Assembly (NCBI GenBank): GCA_905221605.1
Contig: CAJNDS010000524.1
Coordinates: forward strand, 310,001 to 374,000
Source: Symbiodinium natans
Taxonomy: Eukaryota > Sar > Dinophyceae > Suessiales > Symbiodiniaceae
Length of the DNA stretch: 64,000 bases
Direction: 5' to 3'
Made by a program: the position numbers and the translations under genes. Shown piece after piece: positions 46,201 to 56,093 of this stretch. The notes beneath the pieces were generated by a model. It searched no databases. It was not told the DNA's origin and worked only from the letters and a program-made list of their open reading frames with translations. Position 1 is the stretch's first letter. Each line of letters begins with the position of its first letter.

Positions 46201-46440
46201 AATAGGGATTATCATAGGGGGTACAAGTACTAGAATTAAGGGCTGCTGGTATAAGGGGAACATCCCAAAGATAGGCTGTGAAAAGGTGAGGTGAGGAGAG
46301 TGTGGGATCGGAGGCCAAGACATTCTCATCGACGCCCGTGGTTGAATACTCGGTTCCGCGGCGGGTGCCCATCGGCTTCCACGCGATTTGGCTTTCGGAA
46401 GCACAGCGTCTTGGCACCTCTGTGCAGATCCAGGGAAGAC
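40231..46440 (+). CDS. Carotenoid cleavage oxygenase (RPE65/CCD family), ~17 exons
   Basis: Exons, in family order: 40231-40317 (ALVPVSESEPLSLTVKSG); 40382-40462 (DLVGAYMRVGPNAQYWPP...HAFDG); 40559-40597 (DGMVHAETWLNNA); ~42342-42500 (ATYSCKFMETPRYLFEKEYG); ~42645-42803 (KLWALNEGGAPF); ~42875-42937 (LGFDTLGGTL); 43170-43253 (AHPKFDFRTGETFFHG); 43310-43546 (FHHDMFITENYMVLVDGS); 44574-44624 (GRKLRFGIHPRNEK); 44771-44842; 44951-~45036 (RIVHTCYAYDESGKIVLW); 45074-45224 (GRMHRVVIDLAS); 45301-~45410 (EFPRIRDDRIG); ~45651-45707 (GMLKWDFEE); 45809-45933 (GGEPIFAPRNG); 46045-~46130 (DDGYMVALLFNE); 46320-~46400 (PRRVPIGFHAIW). The four iron-binding His are all present: AHPK, FHHD, VHTC and GFHA. Family members cleave carotenoid or apocarotenoid double bonds with O2 and Fe(II). 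Introns use GT, GC and GA donors. The 3' end is uncertain because telomere-like repeats begin at 46440. No targeting signal was identified. Confidence 0.85.
40770..40822. repeat. AT / ATTT microsatellite
   Basis: (AT)n followed by ATTTATTT units, near the start of the third intron of the oxygenase gene. Confidence 0.9.
41040..42090. repeat. Large GC-rich inverted repeat in oxygenase intron 3
   Basis: The left half (41180-41595) holds C-rich copies of a unit containing GACCTTTTACTTGGAAATGA and AGTGTGTCAGGGGTTTAGGG. The right half (41596-42060) holds the reverse complement (CATTTCCAAGTAAAAGGTCA with G-rich spacers and GGGCATGCACTGGAGCCCCT). The switch point is near 41596. Units are 150-250 bp and vary mainly in length of C/G runs. 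Long Pro-rich or Gly-rich frames over it are artefacts. Confidence 0.9.
42158..42246. repeat. (AT)n microsatellites
   Basis: Three (AT)n blocks separated by GTGTATT and GTTGTACACATTATGCAGT; the end of the GC-rich inverted repeat region. Confidence 0.9.
43556..43646 (-). mobile_element. Inverted-repeat element, minus orientation, in oxygenase intron 8
   Basis: Read on the minus strand it begins GGTGGTTTTACGAAAACAAG, then GGGCCCC, CCCCCCAAATAATAGTAGG, ATTCCCTTA and AAGGGATCCCAATAATT, matching the copy at 44843-44950 almost box for box. It lies between the exon ending 43546 and the one starting 44574. Confidence 0.85.
44661..44770 (+). mobile_element. Inverted-repeat (introner-like) element in oxygenase intron 9
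   Basis: Starts TTGGGGGGTTTGCGGGAATA, continues AGGGGCCCC, CCCCCAAATAGTAGGAGTCC, CTTAGAATAAGGACCCC, GGTACCCCTAGTATCG and ends ATCCAAG at the acceptor of the next exon. Same boxes and length (~110 bp) as the copy 73 bp downstream. Confidence 0.85.
44843..44950 (+). mobile_element. Introner-like element coextensive with oxygenase intron 10
   Basis: The whole 108-nt intron between AAA (44842) and TCC (44951) is an element copy: left end GTGGGGGGTTTACGAAAGC provides the GT donor; the right end GGTACCCCTACGTTCGG ACCTCCCAAG provides the AG acceptor. Other copies (14242-14345, 56094-56195) end in the inverted repeat ACCCCCAC. Both flanking exons read in phase 0 through the oxygenase protein. Confidence 0.85.
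46176..46264. mobile_element. Palindromic element in oxygenase intron 16
   Basis: Arms TTCCCCCTTATACTAACAG (left) and CTGCTGGTATAAGGGGAAC (right) form a long imperfect stem with a GGGGGTACAAGTACTAG centre. Related in style (CCCTTA, GGTAC boxes) to the other intronic copies but with different ends. Confidence 0.6.
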
Positions 46441-47559
46441 CTAAACCCCAAACCTTAAACCTAAACCCTTTTGAGATCCTGAGCACGCAACATGTCGAGC
46501 GCGCGAGGTTCCAGAAGCAGCTCCTCGGCGGCGATATCGCTTCCCCTAAGTTGCCTCCGCCCCCTCACGCCCCCCACCACGCTGCAATGTTCTTGTGGCA
46601 TGGTGGGCCCTCAAGCCTCGTTCTGGATGATCCTAGTATGTAGCCCTGAAAAAGGCGACAGCTCCAAATCACCAATCGCCACCCTTTGCCACCCCCCCTG
46701 TTTGTTCCGGGCTCGAAAAGGCCTCCTACTGGCATACTGCGGTCTAAAAAACTGTCATCTTTTGTGGACCGTACTGACGGGTATGAAGGTATAGACGGGC
46801 CTTTCGCTGTGACATGCGCCTGGCCGGTCAAGATCTCGAAGCCTAGGCTGCAAACGCTCAATGCCTGAGCAAGAGAGGTGGTTCGGGGCAGTGTAGGGGC
46901 CTTCAATGAGCAGAGCTTGCCTGCCTGCCAAGCAGGGAGGACGCTCAAATCACACAGTTTTCGCGGTTTTCCACTCGACGGTGCCAAGAGTGCCGAAACC
47001 ATGCTGGTCGGACCGCCGGTTTGAAAAAGGTCGTCTCCGTTCTCTCGCATTCTCCAGCTCTGCAGCTCGCGTTTTCACATGTTTTGCGTGCTCAGCTCAG
47101 CTCTGTCGCCATGGTCTCCGACTCTTTGAGCTCAGGCAGGGTTCGACCATCTCCGATGCCATTCCTAGCACTCCCACCGGTGGGGTGCAGGAGCTTGCTA
47201 AGACCAAGCGTGTGTCAGAATGTGCCATAATGAGTGTGTGTCAGATGCCTCTTTGCTCTTCATGCTCTTGGGAGTCGGCATGATGTACGCGCTTTTGGTC
47301 CTGACATGTGCAGGAGAGCAATCGAGGCTCCGTGGATAGTCCAACTTCGAATCAGGCCCAGTGCCTGAAGTGACCTCCACTGCACGACTATTGTATTTTG
47401 TTTTCATGCTGCCGAGTGTTCTGTAGTGGGGCGACGAGCACGAACACGCAAGCAGAACAAAACAGAGCAACATCGAAGAATACAAGTTGCAATCAAATAA
47501 AATACCCTGCATACTTCAAGAGGAAATCGCTGTTTCTTCCGTTTTTGGCTAGGAGAAGC

Positions 47560-47612
47560 TGTAAGGAAGGAAGAGAGGGAAGGAAGGAAGTAATCAAAGA
47601 AGGAAGGAAGTC
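47560..47612. repeat. (GGAA)n microsatellite
   Basis: Imperfect AAGG/GGAA tetranucleotide repeat, A/G only on the plus strand. Confidence 0.9.
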
Positions 47613-47631
47613 CAGCTTGTTTTAGGCCTCA

Positions 47632-48060
47632 CTTTTGAGCTGTGCAATGCTTGCGTCAAAGCACATGAATCCTGTTCCACCATGCGAGCTTGTTTTGGGG
47701 CGTCGTTCTCAGCCGTGCAATGCTTGGCCTAGGTTTAAGCCCTGCAATGCTTGCTTCAACGCCTCCTCAACCTCCCGCTTCGTTAAACGTACCTGCTTGC
47801 ATCAATCCCGTACTGCACGAATCCTGTTCAAACCCATCACGCGAGCATGTGTTTGCAAATGGGCTGCACACCCCCCAACCCCCCCTTCTTTGTTAAGTCG
47901 TGCAAGCTTGCTCTCTATCCTCTGAATCCTTTCCGAACCCTTCTTGCGAGCATTGCATTTGCAAAATGGGGGCGGCGACCCCGACCTTTTTTTAGCCGTG
48001 CAAGCTTGCTTCCGTGACATGAAACCCGTCCAAACCCACAATGCAAGCATTCCTGCCGGC
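47632..48060. repeat. Degenerate ~100-bp tandem repeat
   Basis: At least four units each run: GCCGTGCAA(G/T)(C)TTGCTTC..., CTGAA/ATGAAxCC, TCCAAACCCA, then GCGAGCATT and TTTGCAAATGGG. Unit starts are near 47632, 47710, 47895 and 47990, with one between them. Spacing varies from about 80 to 185 bp. No coding meaning is apparent. Confidence 0.6.
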
Positions 48061-49353
48061 CCCAAATCCCCCTTCCCAAACTCCTCAATCCGAACAAAAG
48101 CCTTGGAGGGCTCGAAAAGAGCCCTCAATCCAGCCTGGACAGTCTGGACAGGGGGTCGAAACAAACCCAAGTCGTCAACAGGGCCCAAAAGGAACCAATT
48201 CGGAGTGCAAAGCCCTGCCCGCTTTGTTCTAGGATTATCTATACTGTGTTTGAACGATAGTTGCCAAGAGCTGTTGACACAGCGAGCTTTGCAGGGGCTT
48301 TCACCGGCACGGCGGCATATTCACGTGGCTCGAGGCGCCATCCGCAGCCGTCACTCCTGATTTCAACATGCCTGGGGTCAACATGCCTGGATGAGGGTAT
48401 TGAACTGCTTGACTCAAGATTAGTTGGCAAATCTTTTCGACATCTGCCGCTGGCTTAGGCCTCAAAGCGAGCTCTTCGAAGCCCCAGGAAGAGGCGCCCC
48501 AGTTGTTGCCGACTATGTTTGCAGCACTGCTGCAATTGCAGGTGCTTGTGCCGCTTCAAGTGAGGGTTGTGCCAAATTCTGCATTTTTCGAGGTGAGTAC
48601 TTATGAGTGCCCTCTTTAGGCACCTTTTCAGAATCAGTCAATTTGTCCAAGAACCTCAAACCTCGGACCTTCAGATGCCTTCAGGACCCCGTGCAGCCGT
48701 CCCAGCCAGGGCCCCGAAGGGATTTGTTGTTAGCTGCAGGGTTACCTTGGTAGTCCTGCCATCACCCTGGATTGGATTGCTCGTGGAGCAGATCGTAGAT
48801 GTCAGGTCCCAAGCTTGATATGGCTCAGGCCCGCACCCGCACGGCGCTGGAGCAGCGGCCTCGAAAGACCCATGTGGGAAAGATTACCGGGGCTCCCTGT
48901 TCAAAAGATGCGAGGGCAGTGCTGTGCGGTGCGATCATTTCCACTTCAGTCCGGGGTAGCTTGTTTGTGATATAGCACATGACATCAGATTTGAGGTCGC
49001 TCCCCTTCCAGGCCGCGACGAGAGGCCAGAAAATTCAAGGGGGGGTGTAAAGCATCTAGATCTTTTGAATTGTGAATGCGATTCGAATCCTCAGCGGAGA
49101 TGGTTTCCGGCACAAGGATCACAAGACATGAACCTGAAGCACCCCAAGTTCGATGGCGACTGCTTGCTGCTATCACCCCTTGCAGAGGAGATGGAGTCCA
49201 AGCCAGCTTTGCGCTCGAAGTCCGTTGGGAGGCCAGCAAGTAAACAGTCAGGACATCAATGACCAGCCGTCCTAGCCCCTCAGAGCACCCAGAGTTTTGT
49301 TAATCCTCAAGGTGTCTGCTGAACTGTGAGCCTGGGAAGTCAGCATTAAAAGA

Positions 49354-50053
49354 CTATGGCAAGGGCTCAAGTTTGGCCCCTGTTGGCTCCTTGGCTTGTA
49401 TTGGCCTCAGGGGCCTCAGAGGCCTCATGCTCTGGGCTCCGACCTCGGCCCTGGCTGGCAATGATGTGGTCTTTGTAGGGGCCCACCAGGCTTTGACAAA
49501 GCCTTGGCTTCCGAAGACTCACGTTCCCAGTTCTTCCCAGCCTCGAGATGGTCCATGTGGAGCCAGGACAGCAGTTCTGTGGACGTCTCTGATAGCCATG
49601 TCCTGCCGGGGGAGCCGCAAGATTTCCAGGAAGCCCCAGCTTCGACGAGAATTTTGGGGTGGTCTCCTCTCCACCTCGATGGCCTTACCGGCCAGTGCCT
49701 CTGCGGCCGAGATGTGCGAGGGTTCGGTCTTCAATGGCACCTGGACCATTCCTGAATCACTTGGCGGGAAGGCCAGCATATCTGTCCGGGACGGCACAGC
49801 AGTCATCACCGGCAGCAAAGGCGGCAAGACGTGGGAGCTTCGCTCGACCAACATCCAAGGTGCGCCTCTGGTATTTCGAATTGCTGGAGTACAGCGGCAG
49901 TTTTGGGTGGATTGGACACCGCTGGGTGGAAAACCTGAGCTGCGGGGGGTTTGGCAAGGTGGGATGTTGGATGGACCTTTGGCCACAGGGCCCCCAGAAA
50001 TCAAATGGGACGATGGCAGCAGATGGCGCAAAGTCAGCTGTATAGCAGACTGA
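49354..50053 (+). CDS. Putative plastid (lumen-targeted) small beta-domain protein
   Basis: The C-terminal ~110 residues are one clean frame ending at 50053: FNGTWTIPESLGGKASISV, TAVITGSKGGKTWELRST, FWVDWTPLGGKPELRGVW, then PEIKWDDGSRWRKV. This is a compact all-beta pattern ending in I-x-W-x-D-G-x-x-W-x-K, seen in many dinoflagellate proteins of unknown role. Before it, RRKPQLRREFWGG-like basic residues and LLSTSMALPASASAAE form a second hydrophobic segment with an A-S-A cleavage site, as in thylakoid transit peptides. An ATG at 49354 in another frame opens a good signal peptide (ARAQVWPLLAPWLVLASGAS) that stops at 49474; splicing to an acceptor such as TTTGTAG (ending 49479) would link the two. 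A tripartite presequence (ER, stroma, lumen) is therefore inferred. Function unknown. Confidence 0.6.
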
Positions 50054-50508
50054 GGAGGACATGCATCAACATGGGTGCCGCAGCCTTGAGATGCTCGTGT
50101 CGCAGCGGTAGCTAGGAAAGTCTCAGCAGGCAGCTCTGGTTACCGTGCTGCTCCCTGCAGCGTTCAGTTGCAGATGCTACAATACCACTACAATGTGACC
50201 TGCCCTTATTTGTAGCATGCTTATGGCTAGGCCATAGGCCCGTTTCCATGTGGAGGCGCTCTATGAAAAAAATCGCAGGCAAAGACACAAGGGCCCCAAG
50301 ATGCGCTGAAGCCTTGTAAGCTGCCAGGGCGCGAGCTTCTTCAATCCGAACCCCATCAGGCCCTGGGCCGCTCGGCTGCCTTTTTTATCGTCAAGGGTTG
50401 ACACAACCTGGCTGGAGGTGCTTGGGATCCACCTTCACCTTCTTCACCTTCTTCACCTTCTAGCTCACATCACAAGTGCCCTGGCGCAGCCGTGTCAGCG
50501 ACATCAAT
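50054..50508. other. No gene seen
   Basis: Contains a short TTCACCTTC tandem repeat (50433-50461). Nothing else recognised. Confidence 0.45.
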
Positions 50509-50856
50509 CTAGGCTTCTCGCGCCACCCCACCCAGGAGTGTGACGTTTGCAACATCCAGCCGAAAATCGGCACCAGATTCCCCAACGCAAGGCTGCGCAG
50601 CTGCATGCAGGTGCACACATTCTAGGTAAAACTTGCGTATCAAGTTGCAGAAGCGACGCGCAGGCCGTATTCGTAGTCCTTGTACTTCTCTGGAGCAACC
50701 AACAGCAGCTGCTCCGCCCTTGTCTTTCAGGTTCCGGATGCCACTCGCATGCCACGCCGAAGCGGGTGGGTGCAACAAAGTCTCTTCAAATTCCAAAGTC
50801 CCCAACCGCTGCCACGGAATCGATGCGAGGAGCTGCGGGGAGGAAGGGGCAAGCAT
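50509..50856 (-). CDS. Hypothetical protein, minus strand
   Basis: Complete 115-codon frame with a true ATG (complement of 50854-50856) and TAG stop. Reads LASIPWQRLGTLEFEETLLH, ASGIRNLKDKGGAAAVGCSR, ARRFCNLIRKFYLECVHLHA and ESGADFRLDVANVTLLGGVA. Protein-like but with no known motif. It faces away from the downstream ART-like gene. Plus-strand frames over it (50547-50884) are taken as shadows. Confidence 0.38.
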   Translation of the reverse strand: MLAPSSPQLLASIPWQRLGTLEFEETLLHPPASAWHASGIRNLKDKGGAAAVGCSREVQGLRIRPARRFCNLIRKFYLECVHLHAAAQPCVGESGADFRLDVANVTLLGGVAREA

Positions 50857-50986
50857 GAGCCAGTATTGTAACTGTAGCCTGTAGCAACACTGCTGTCTTA
50901 TTGATCAGAAGAAGTTGGCATGTGAAGGAGGCCCGCACGTAAAAACAAACCACAAACCCATGTAATCATGTAGGCGATTGTTTCAA

Positions 50987-52688
50987 ATGGCGAAGCTTCC
51001 GAGTTGCACCCTCTCGAGAGGACAGCGAAGTGGAAGCTTCTCGCGCCTGAGTCGTCCAACGCACTCTCAAGAGCTTGCAGGGGAGAGCTCTGATCCAGGA
51101 CTTGCCGACGCATTGCAGAAGAATGTTGACCAAGCCATATCTCAATATGCAGGACACCGGAAGCATCCATCCGCCAAGAGATCACTCTTGGCCAGCTCCG
51201 ATTCCAATCCCGAGCCATCGTCGCCGGAAGGATCGCTCTGCGCGCACCAACTCCATTCCAGTCGCGCGTACGACACATACGAGAAAGTTTCACCAAAGCG
51301 CGTTAAGCCGTTCAGCGTCAAGTTGTCTATAGAGGGCCGTAGGGACACCAAAGATGAAGCCTTCTTGCCCTGCAGGAGGAAAGGCCTTCGGTCACATCTC
51401 CAGGCGGCTCCGCAGCCCATCCTGCGAGCGCAAGGGCCGCAACTCCTCTCCGACATTGCAAGAGCGGACCTCTACAGCTATTCATGCTTTGGAGCATGGT
51501 ATGGAGCCCCCTGGTGCTTCAGATAAGTGGCGAGTCGCGCAACTCTTTTGCGAGGCTATTCCCCGTGCCGTGGCCAAAATACAACGGATTGAGCGAGTTG
51601 TCAACCCGGAGACCTTCGGAACCTTCCTGCAGCTGCATGGCGGAGGGGACACCGCGAGTGACTGCGGAGTTGTTTTCTTCACGCCATCGGACGCAAACCA
51701 GTTGAATGAAATCTGCTTCCACGGCTTCCGTTCGAGACCCGCTGCTCCCCTCCGTGTGGCGTCAGACTGCGGTTTAGCGGTTGAGCGCCAGTTGGAGCTG
51801 TCAGGCCATCAGGGTGATGAGCCGGGAAAAGGATTTCATGCAAGATTGATGTCGATGTGTGTGTTGTTTTGCGGGCCGCAGGTCGCGAAATCCAAGCTGG
51901 GAGGGGCCATGGATCGTCCTAAGGATGCCATTGAGTTCGATGTGGAGGATCCAAGTCAGTTCCTCCCAGCCTACACCATTCACTACCAGCTTATGGCATC
52001 GGATCCTTCCAGTAGTGCAGGCACGAGTTCCGGTGCAGAGTTTCGATTCCGAAGTCTATCTCCTGAGCTGTCACCCCGCTCGCAGTCCCGCTCGCGCCGG
52101 GTAAGTATTCGTGATCCACTGATCCAGGGAGTTCTTCAGAGGCTCCCTGATCTGGGAGACGACGTTGCGGGTACTGTCTTGCTGCCCAGTAACTCTGCTG
52201 AGGCCGAAGCCGTCATTTCCCTGTATCTTCAGAGTGGCGGGGCCTCGCGCCTTCGGAGGCCGCCTGGAGTCGACCTTCGTGAGGCTCTGGGAGGGGTCGT
52301 AGTCCAGCGCATCGAGAACAAGAGCCTTGGCCAAGAATACCTGGAGGTGGAGCTGGATTCTGGGAGTGGCCCAAGGCTTCGAGAGGATGTTGTCTGGCAT
52401 GGAACGCGTCTGAAGCGCGCCGATGAAGAAGCGACCTTGGCCCACAAGCTCCAGTCCATCGCCCAGCATGGCTTTGATCCTCAACGCTGCATCAAAGGAG
52501 CTCATGCAGCCGGGGGGATCTGGCTTGCTGCAAACCCCATGGAATCCTTTGGCGTGGGAGGTGATGGTTTGGTTGCATTTGTCCTTTGCCTTGCCAAGAC
52601 GAGTTTCAACGAGTGGGTGGACACGTCCTGCGCCCGCGTGCTGCAGCGTGAACGGGTCTTACCACTCTACTCTTTAGTGCATGTGTAA
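50987..52688 (+). CDS. Tandem PARP-like ADP-ribosyltransferase-fold protein
   Basis: Main frame 51354-52688 (444 codons from an ATG). Domain A, residues ~71-213: AKIQRIERVVNPETFGTF matches the PARP start (I-x-R-I-x-N-P-x-L-W); VVFFTPSDANQLNEICFHGF matches L-x-H-G-T-x-x-x-x-x-x-I-x-x-x-G-F; MCVLFCGP and DPSQFLPAYTIHYQ match the terminal strands. Domain B, ~315-444: VQRIENKSLGQEYLEV, VVWHGTRL (His349), IAQHGFDP, GGIWLAANP (Trp390), VLPLYSLVHV. The PARP triad is His-Tyr-Glu. Domain A lacks the His; domain B keeps His, replaces Tyr with Trp, and lacks the Glu of P-E-Y. A Ser/Arg-rich linker (~216-250) joins them. An upstream frame from ATG 50987 (Ser/Lys-rich, ending near 51300-51370) is probably the first exon, but the junction is unresolved. 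ART fold is well supported; catalysis is doubtful, so binding or mono-ADP-ribosylation is inferred. Confidence 0.72.
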
Positions 52689-52749
52689 TCTGCGCGCTTG
52701 GTTGGCGCATCTTAAATTATCAAATCTGGTTCAGACTATCAGATCGTCT

Positions 52750-53449
52750 TGCATCTTGCTGACAGGCACACTCTAAGAGTGTCTCTTTTCGGCGGCATGC
52801 TCTTGATTTCAAGACGGGCTGGCTGCCAAGCAGTGCCCAGCAGCTCTGACGATTTTTAACCCATCAACAATCTTAAGACCTTGAGGCCGCATTCGCCCGA
52901 TGCCATCAAGTTTGCAGGTCAACCAGAAGAGCTGGTCCTGAGTTGCTGGCTGGGGCGACTACTGCTGCACGGGAGCGGATTAAAGACACCTAGCTAAAGG
53001 ATTGGCTGAGACACTGAAGCGCCTCAGGGGCGCTTGATTTTTGGTGTGACGTTCGCATGGTCTTTTTTCCCTCTCCGCAGCTGTCTGATCCTCTTCCCTA
53101 CAATAAGGCCTTGACGGCCCTTGTCCCAGATTTGCACGCAGCTGCGCAGTTCGTAGCCCAATGCTCCCACTGCTGTGCTAGGGCTGCTAAGGTTTGCTTT
53201 GGGAGAGAGAGGCTTTCTTTCACGGCCATTCTTGGTAACTGTTGAGAACAGTGTTGGTTTCCCATGGCCACCGCCATGGCTACGCGGGAAGAGGCCCAAA
53301 ACGAGGGCAGTGGCCAAGGCCCCCCTCGCAACTGGGCGGTTGAGCCGCCCCGCAGTGCCAAGTCCATCTTCCACAAGTTCACCGGCACAGGCGCCTCTCT
53401 CAGAAGCCCCTTTGAGATGAGCGAGCCGAGAGGACGGAATAAAGGATGA
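52750..53449 (+). CDS. Exons of an unrecognised gene downstream of the ART-like gene
   Basis: A clear internal exon at 53081-53191 has a pyrimidine-rich acceptor (TCCCTCTCCGCAG), a donor (AAG|GTTTGC) and exactly 37 codons: LSDPLPYNKALTALVPDLHA then AAQFVAQCSHCCARAAK. A second piece, 53264-53449, starts at an ATG and reads TREEAQNEGSGQGPPRNWAV, EPPRSAKSIFHKFTGTGASL, SPFEMSEPRGRNKG and a stop; it is protein-like, Ser/Pro/Gly-rich and basic. An earlier candidate exon near 52880-52960 (SPDAIKFAGQPEELVLSCWL) may belong too. No family recognised. Same strand and only ~200-390 bp after the ART-like stop codon. Confidence 0.45.
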
Positions 53450-53640
53450 GGATGATGGCGACGGTGATGACGATGCTGCTGCTGATGATGATGATGGTGA
53501 TGATGACTGATGATGACTGATGGTGATGACTGATGATGATGATGATGATGATGATGCTGATGATGATGATGATGACTAATGATGACTGATGATAACTGAT
53601 GATGACTGATGATGACTGATGAGGAGGAGGAGGAGGAGCA
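53449..53640. repeat. (GATGAT/GATGACT)n minisatellite
   Basis: About 190 bp of GATGAT with GACTGATGATGACT higher-order units, ending in GAGGAGGAG. It directly follows the stop codon of the preceding frame. Confidence 0.95.
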
Positions 53641-53649
53641 GGAGCAGGG

Positions 53650-55900
53650 CAGGGAAACAAGAGGAGGACGAGCAGTTTTCCATTCTACTGTGGGTTCTGT
53701 TTTGAGACCCCTTCCTTCAGAAGAGACAAAGTCTTGCCTTGTGCATGGAAACTGATTTGACACGCGGCCTGCGACTCAGCGGATCAGGAACCTTCATGCG
53801 ACCCACCACCGCACCTACAATTACTCGCGGTGGTCTCAGGAAGCGGTGAGAGTAAGTGAGTTGGTGTGCAGTTGAGCAGCATGCTGGTGCACGTCCGTTG
53901 AGTGCGCAAGATTCCTTAGAGCCTCGTCCGCCGGCCCCACAGCCCGGCAGGAAAGACTTTGGAGACAAATCGGATGTTTGCTAGTACGAGTGTTGGCCAT
54001 GTGAGGCGGGGTTTTTATTCCAGTTGGGGCTTGGATAGAGGGCCCCAGGAGGACCCACCGACTCTTTTGCTGAACACACCCCTGCCTTGAGCAAAAAACA
54101 CCTCTTGGGAGAGGAGGCGCACGTCGTGGTGAGGACGGTTGCGTTTGGAGAGTCTTGCTGGATGCACTTCTCCCTGAGCGGGACTTCAACGCGCCCCTCA
54201 TCCCTAGCCTCTATCTCGACATCCAGGCTAGCACAACTCCGGAACAGCTTCTTTTATTCGGACGGCTTTAGCTTGCTGGTGCAACCGGTTGTTTACAACA
54301 ATTCTTTGCCCGGGGAGGATGGGGGGGAGGGGAACTGAACCTTTGCGCATCTCATGAACACGGCCCAATCATCGCACGTGGTGAACGAATGTCCTCAAGA
54401 ACGTTCCGGTGGGTTCGTGGACGAGCTGTCTTAGGGATACGTCCGGTGTCGTGAGGCTGCGATGGGCCGGGCTGTGATGGCGAGATGGCTGCCTTGTGAT
54501 TCTAGTCTCTTTGCCTTGCCAAGGATTTGATCCGGTGCCGGGATTGCCGAACTTGGTGCAAGGTGTGCCAGCTAGCCCTCGTGGCAAGCGGCTTGTTCCT
54601 GGTGCGCACAGGCACGACGTCGCTTCGAGCTCTGGTCACCCGTGAAAAGAGTACAGTAGATGAGTAGCATCCCGCATAGCGCGTTCATGTATACTCTGTG
54701 CATACAGTACCTCGACAAGCTCGGATCACGGACTTGTGTTTCCAGGATGCCTGTGATCCCGGTGAAGGGTGCGACTCCCAGCGGGCCGTGGGCGGAGTGC
54801 CGCGGAGCACCTTCACACGAACGGATGCGGCGAGCAGCGCCTTGGCTGCAGCTCCTTGTAGTAGCTGTGCTACGTTGGCCCACCTTGGTCCCGGGACGTC
54901 TTCGACATGTCTTGGCACTCCGGTCAGCACAGGCGTGGCCTCGACAAGGCACAGAGAACTCCCTGATGTACCGGCCGCTCGGCTTGCGAGGGAGCAGGGA
55001 GTTCCGGAGAACCACACCAGCCTTGCCCTAAACTTACTAACCGTGTGCCCGATAGAGGTAGCACGAAGAAGATGTGTCGGAGACCAATTTGCGACGTTGC
55101 TCCTTGCCCAGAACCTGACCAGGAATCCCTTGGAAAGAAGAGCTGCGCATGATGGCTGGGGAGAGGAGGTCTCTCTCTGCGCCTCACCCGCTCCGCCAAC
55201 CCTCGATTGGCCCAGCCCCGGAAGTGACAGGCCTGGGCATTTCTCGGGTGTTTGTTCGGCCTTCACATGCGCAATATACTGGACATTGGATGGAACTTTC
55301 TTGCCAGGCAAGTCAGCGGAATCAGTAGAATAGTAGTTCAAGTGTGTAGTGATCTGTGCATTTGCTATTATCCAGAGCCTGGTGCTGGCATGTGCTCCAA
55401 GCGTCATCTACTTGGAGTTCCATGGTACTTCTTTGACCTACTTGTAACCATATTAGGACACTTAAGGGGCTTAATCAGTGGGTCATAAGTACAGGAATAA
55501 TTGGTTAAATGGTACCATGAACCTCTAGTACTTCCCATCAGTACGACTACAAACGCTATCTTTGCACACTTGCTGTGGGTCTCATGGCATCACGCACCGG
55601 TGGACGGTGCTGGGTGCCCTGAAGCCTTAGTATCACAGAGCCTTAGTATCAAAAAAGATGTGTCTGTTTGAAAATGATACCTCACCGACAAATCGGGACC
55701 CCTAGACGGCCTTCGCCTGGAAAAAGGACTTGGTGTTTACGGCAGCTAAAGGTTCACAACCCCCGCATAATGTTTTCAAAGGGCTCTGCGCCGCTTCCGA
55801 AGGCCCATAGAGAGTACGATAGTGAAACAATGCAGGGACCATCCATAGAGTGAGTTGCTTTGCCTGACTCGCTGTGCTTGCAGACTCAGACACCTTTGTA
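53650..55900. other. No resolved gene
   Basis: 54685-55407 carries long frames on both strands (211 and 240 codons) with neither start nor motif to decide; a third frame holds a signal-like MRRAAPWLQLLVVAVLRW near 54820. At 54145-54270 a frame reads LLPERDFNAPLIPSLYLDIQ, exon-like but unjoined. 55440-55530 has inverted-repeat-element words (GGTACC, AAGGGG). Confidence 0.3.
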
Positions 55901-55907
55901 GTTCTCT

Positions 55908-55987
55908 AATTTAGGGTCCTTTTTGGGTCCCAGATATAGTACGTCCATGAACCTGAAAAGAAGGACCCCCAAAAGGACCCTGATTTA
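55908..55987. mobile_element. Short palindromic element
   Basis: Left arm TAATTTAGGGTCCTTTTTGG and right arm CCAAAAGGACCCTGATTTA are imperfect inverted repeats around ~35 bp. Intergenic copy of the same style as 23222-23330. Confidence 0.65.
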
Positions 55988-56093
55988 CCCACACGCAGGC
56001 AGCGGTGACTGAGTTGATGACTTAGAGCCTTGGACTAGCATCGGCCCTCGGCACGTTGTGCGCAATGGCACGGCAAGTTGTCCGGCGAAAGAA

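Larger units (their letters stand above)
46441..49350. other. Gene-poor stretch
   Basis: No family recognised. Short telomere-like words at 46440-46465. A plus-strand frame at 46906-47283 and one at 48424-48600 (APVVADYVCSTAAIAGACAA) are weakly protein-like. The tandem repeats at 47565-48060 are listed separately. Confidence 0.35.

Noticed and set aside
54685-55407. Overlapping 211-codon (plus) and 240-codon (minus) frames
   Set aside because: Neither has a motif, and GC-rich DNA readily gives long frames on both strands; not called as a gene.
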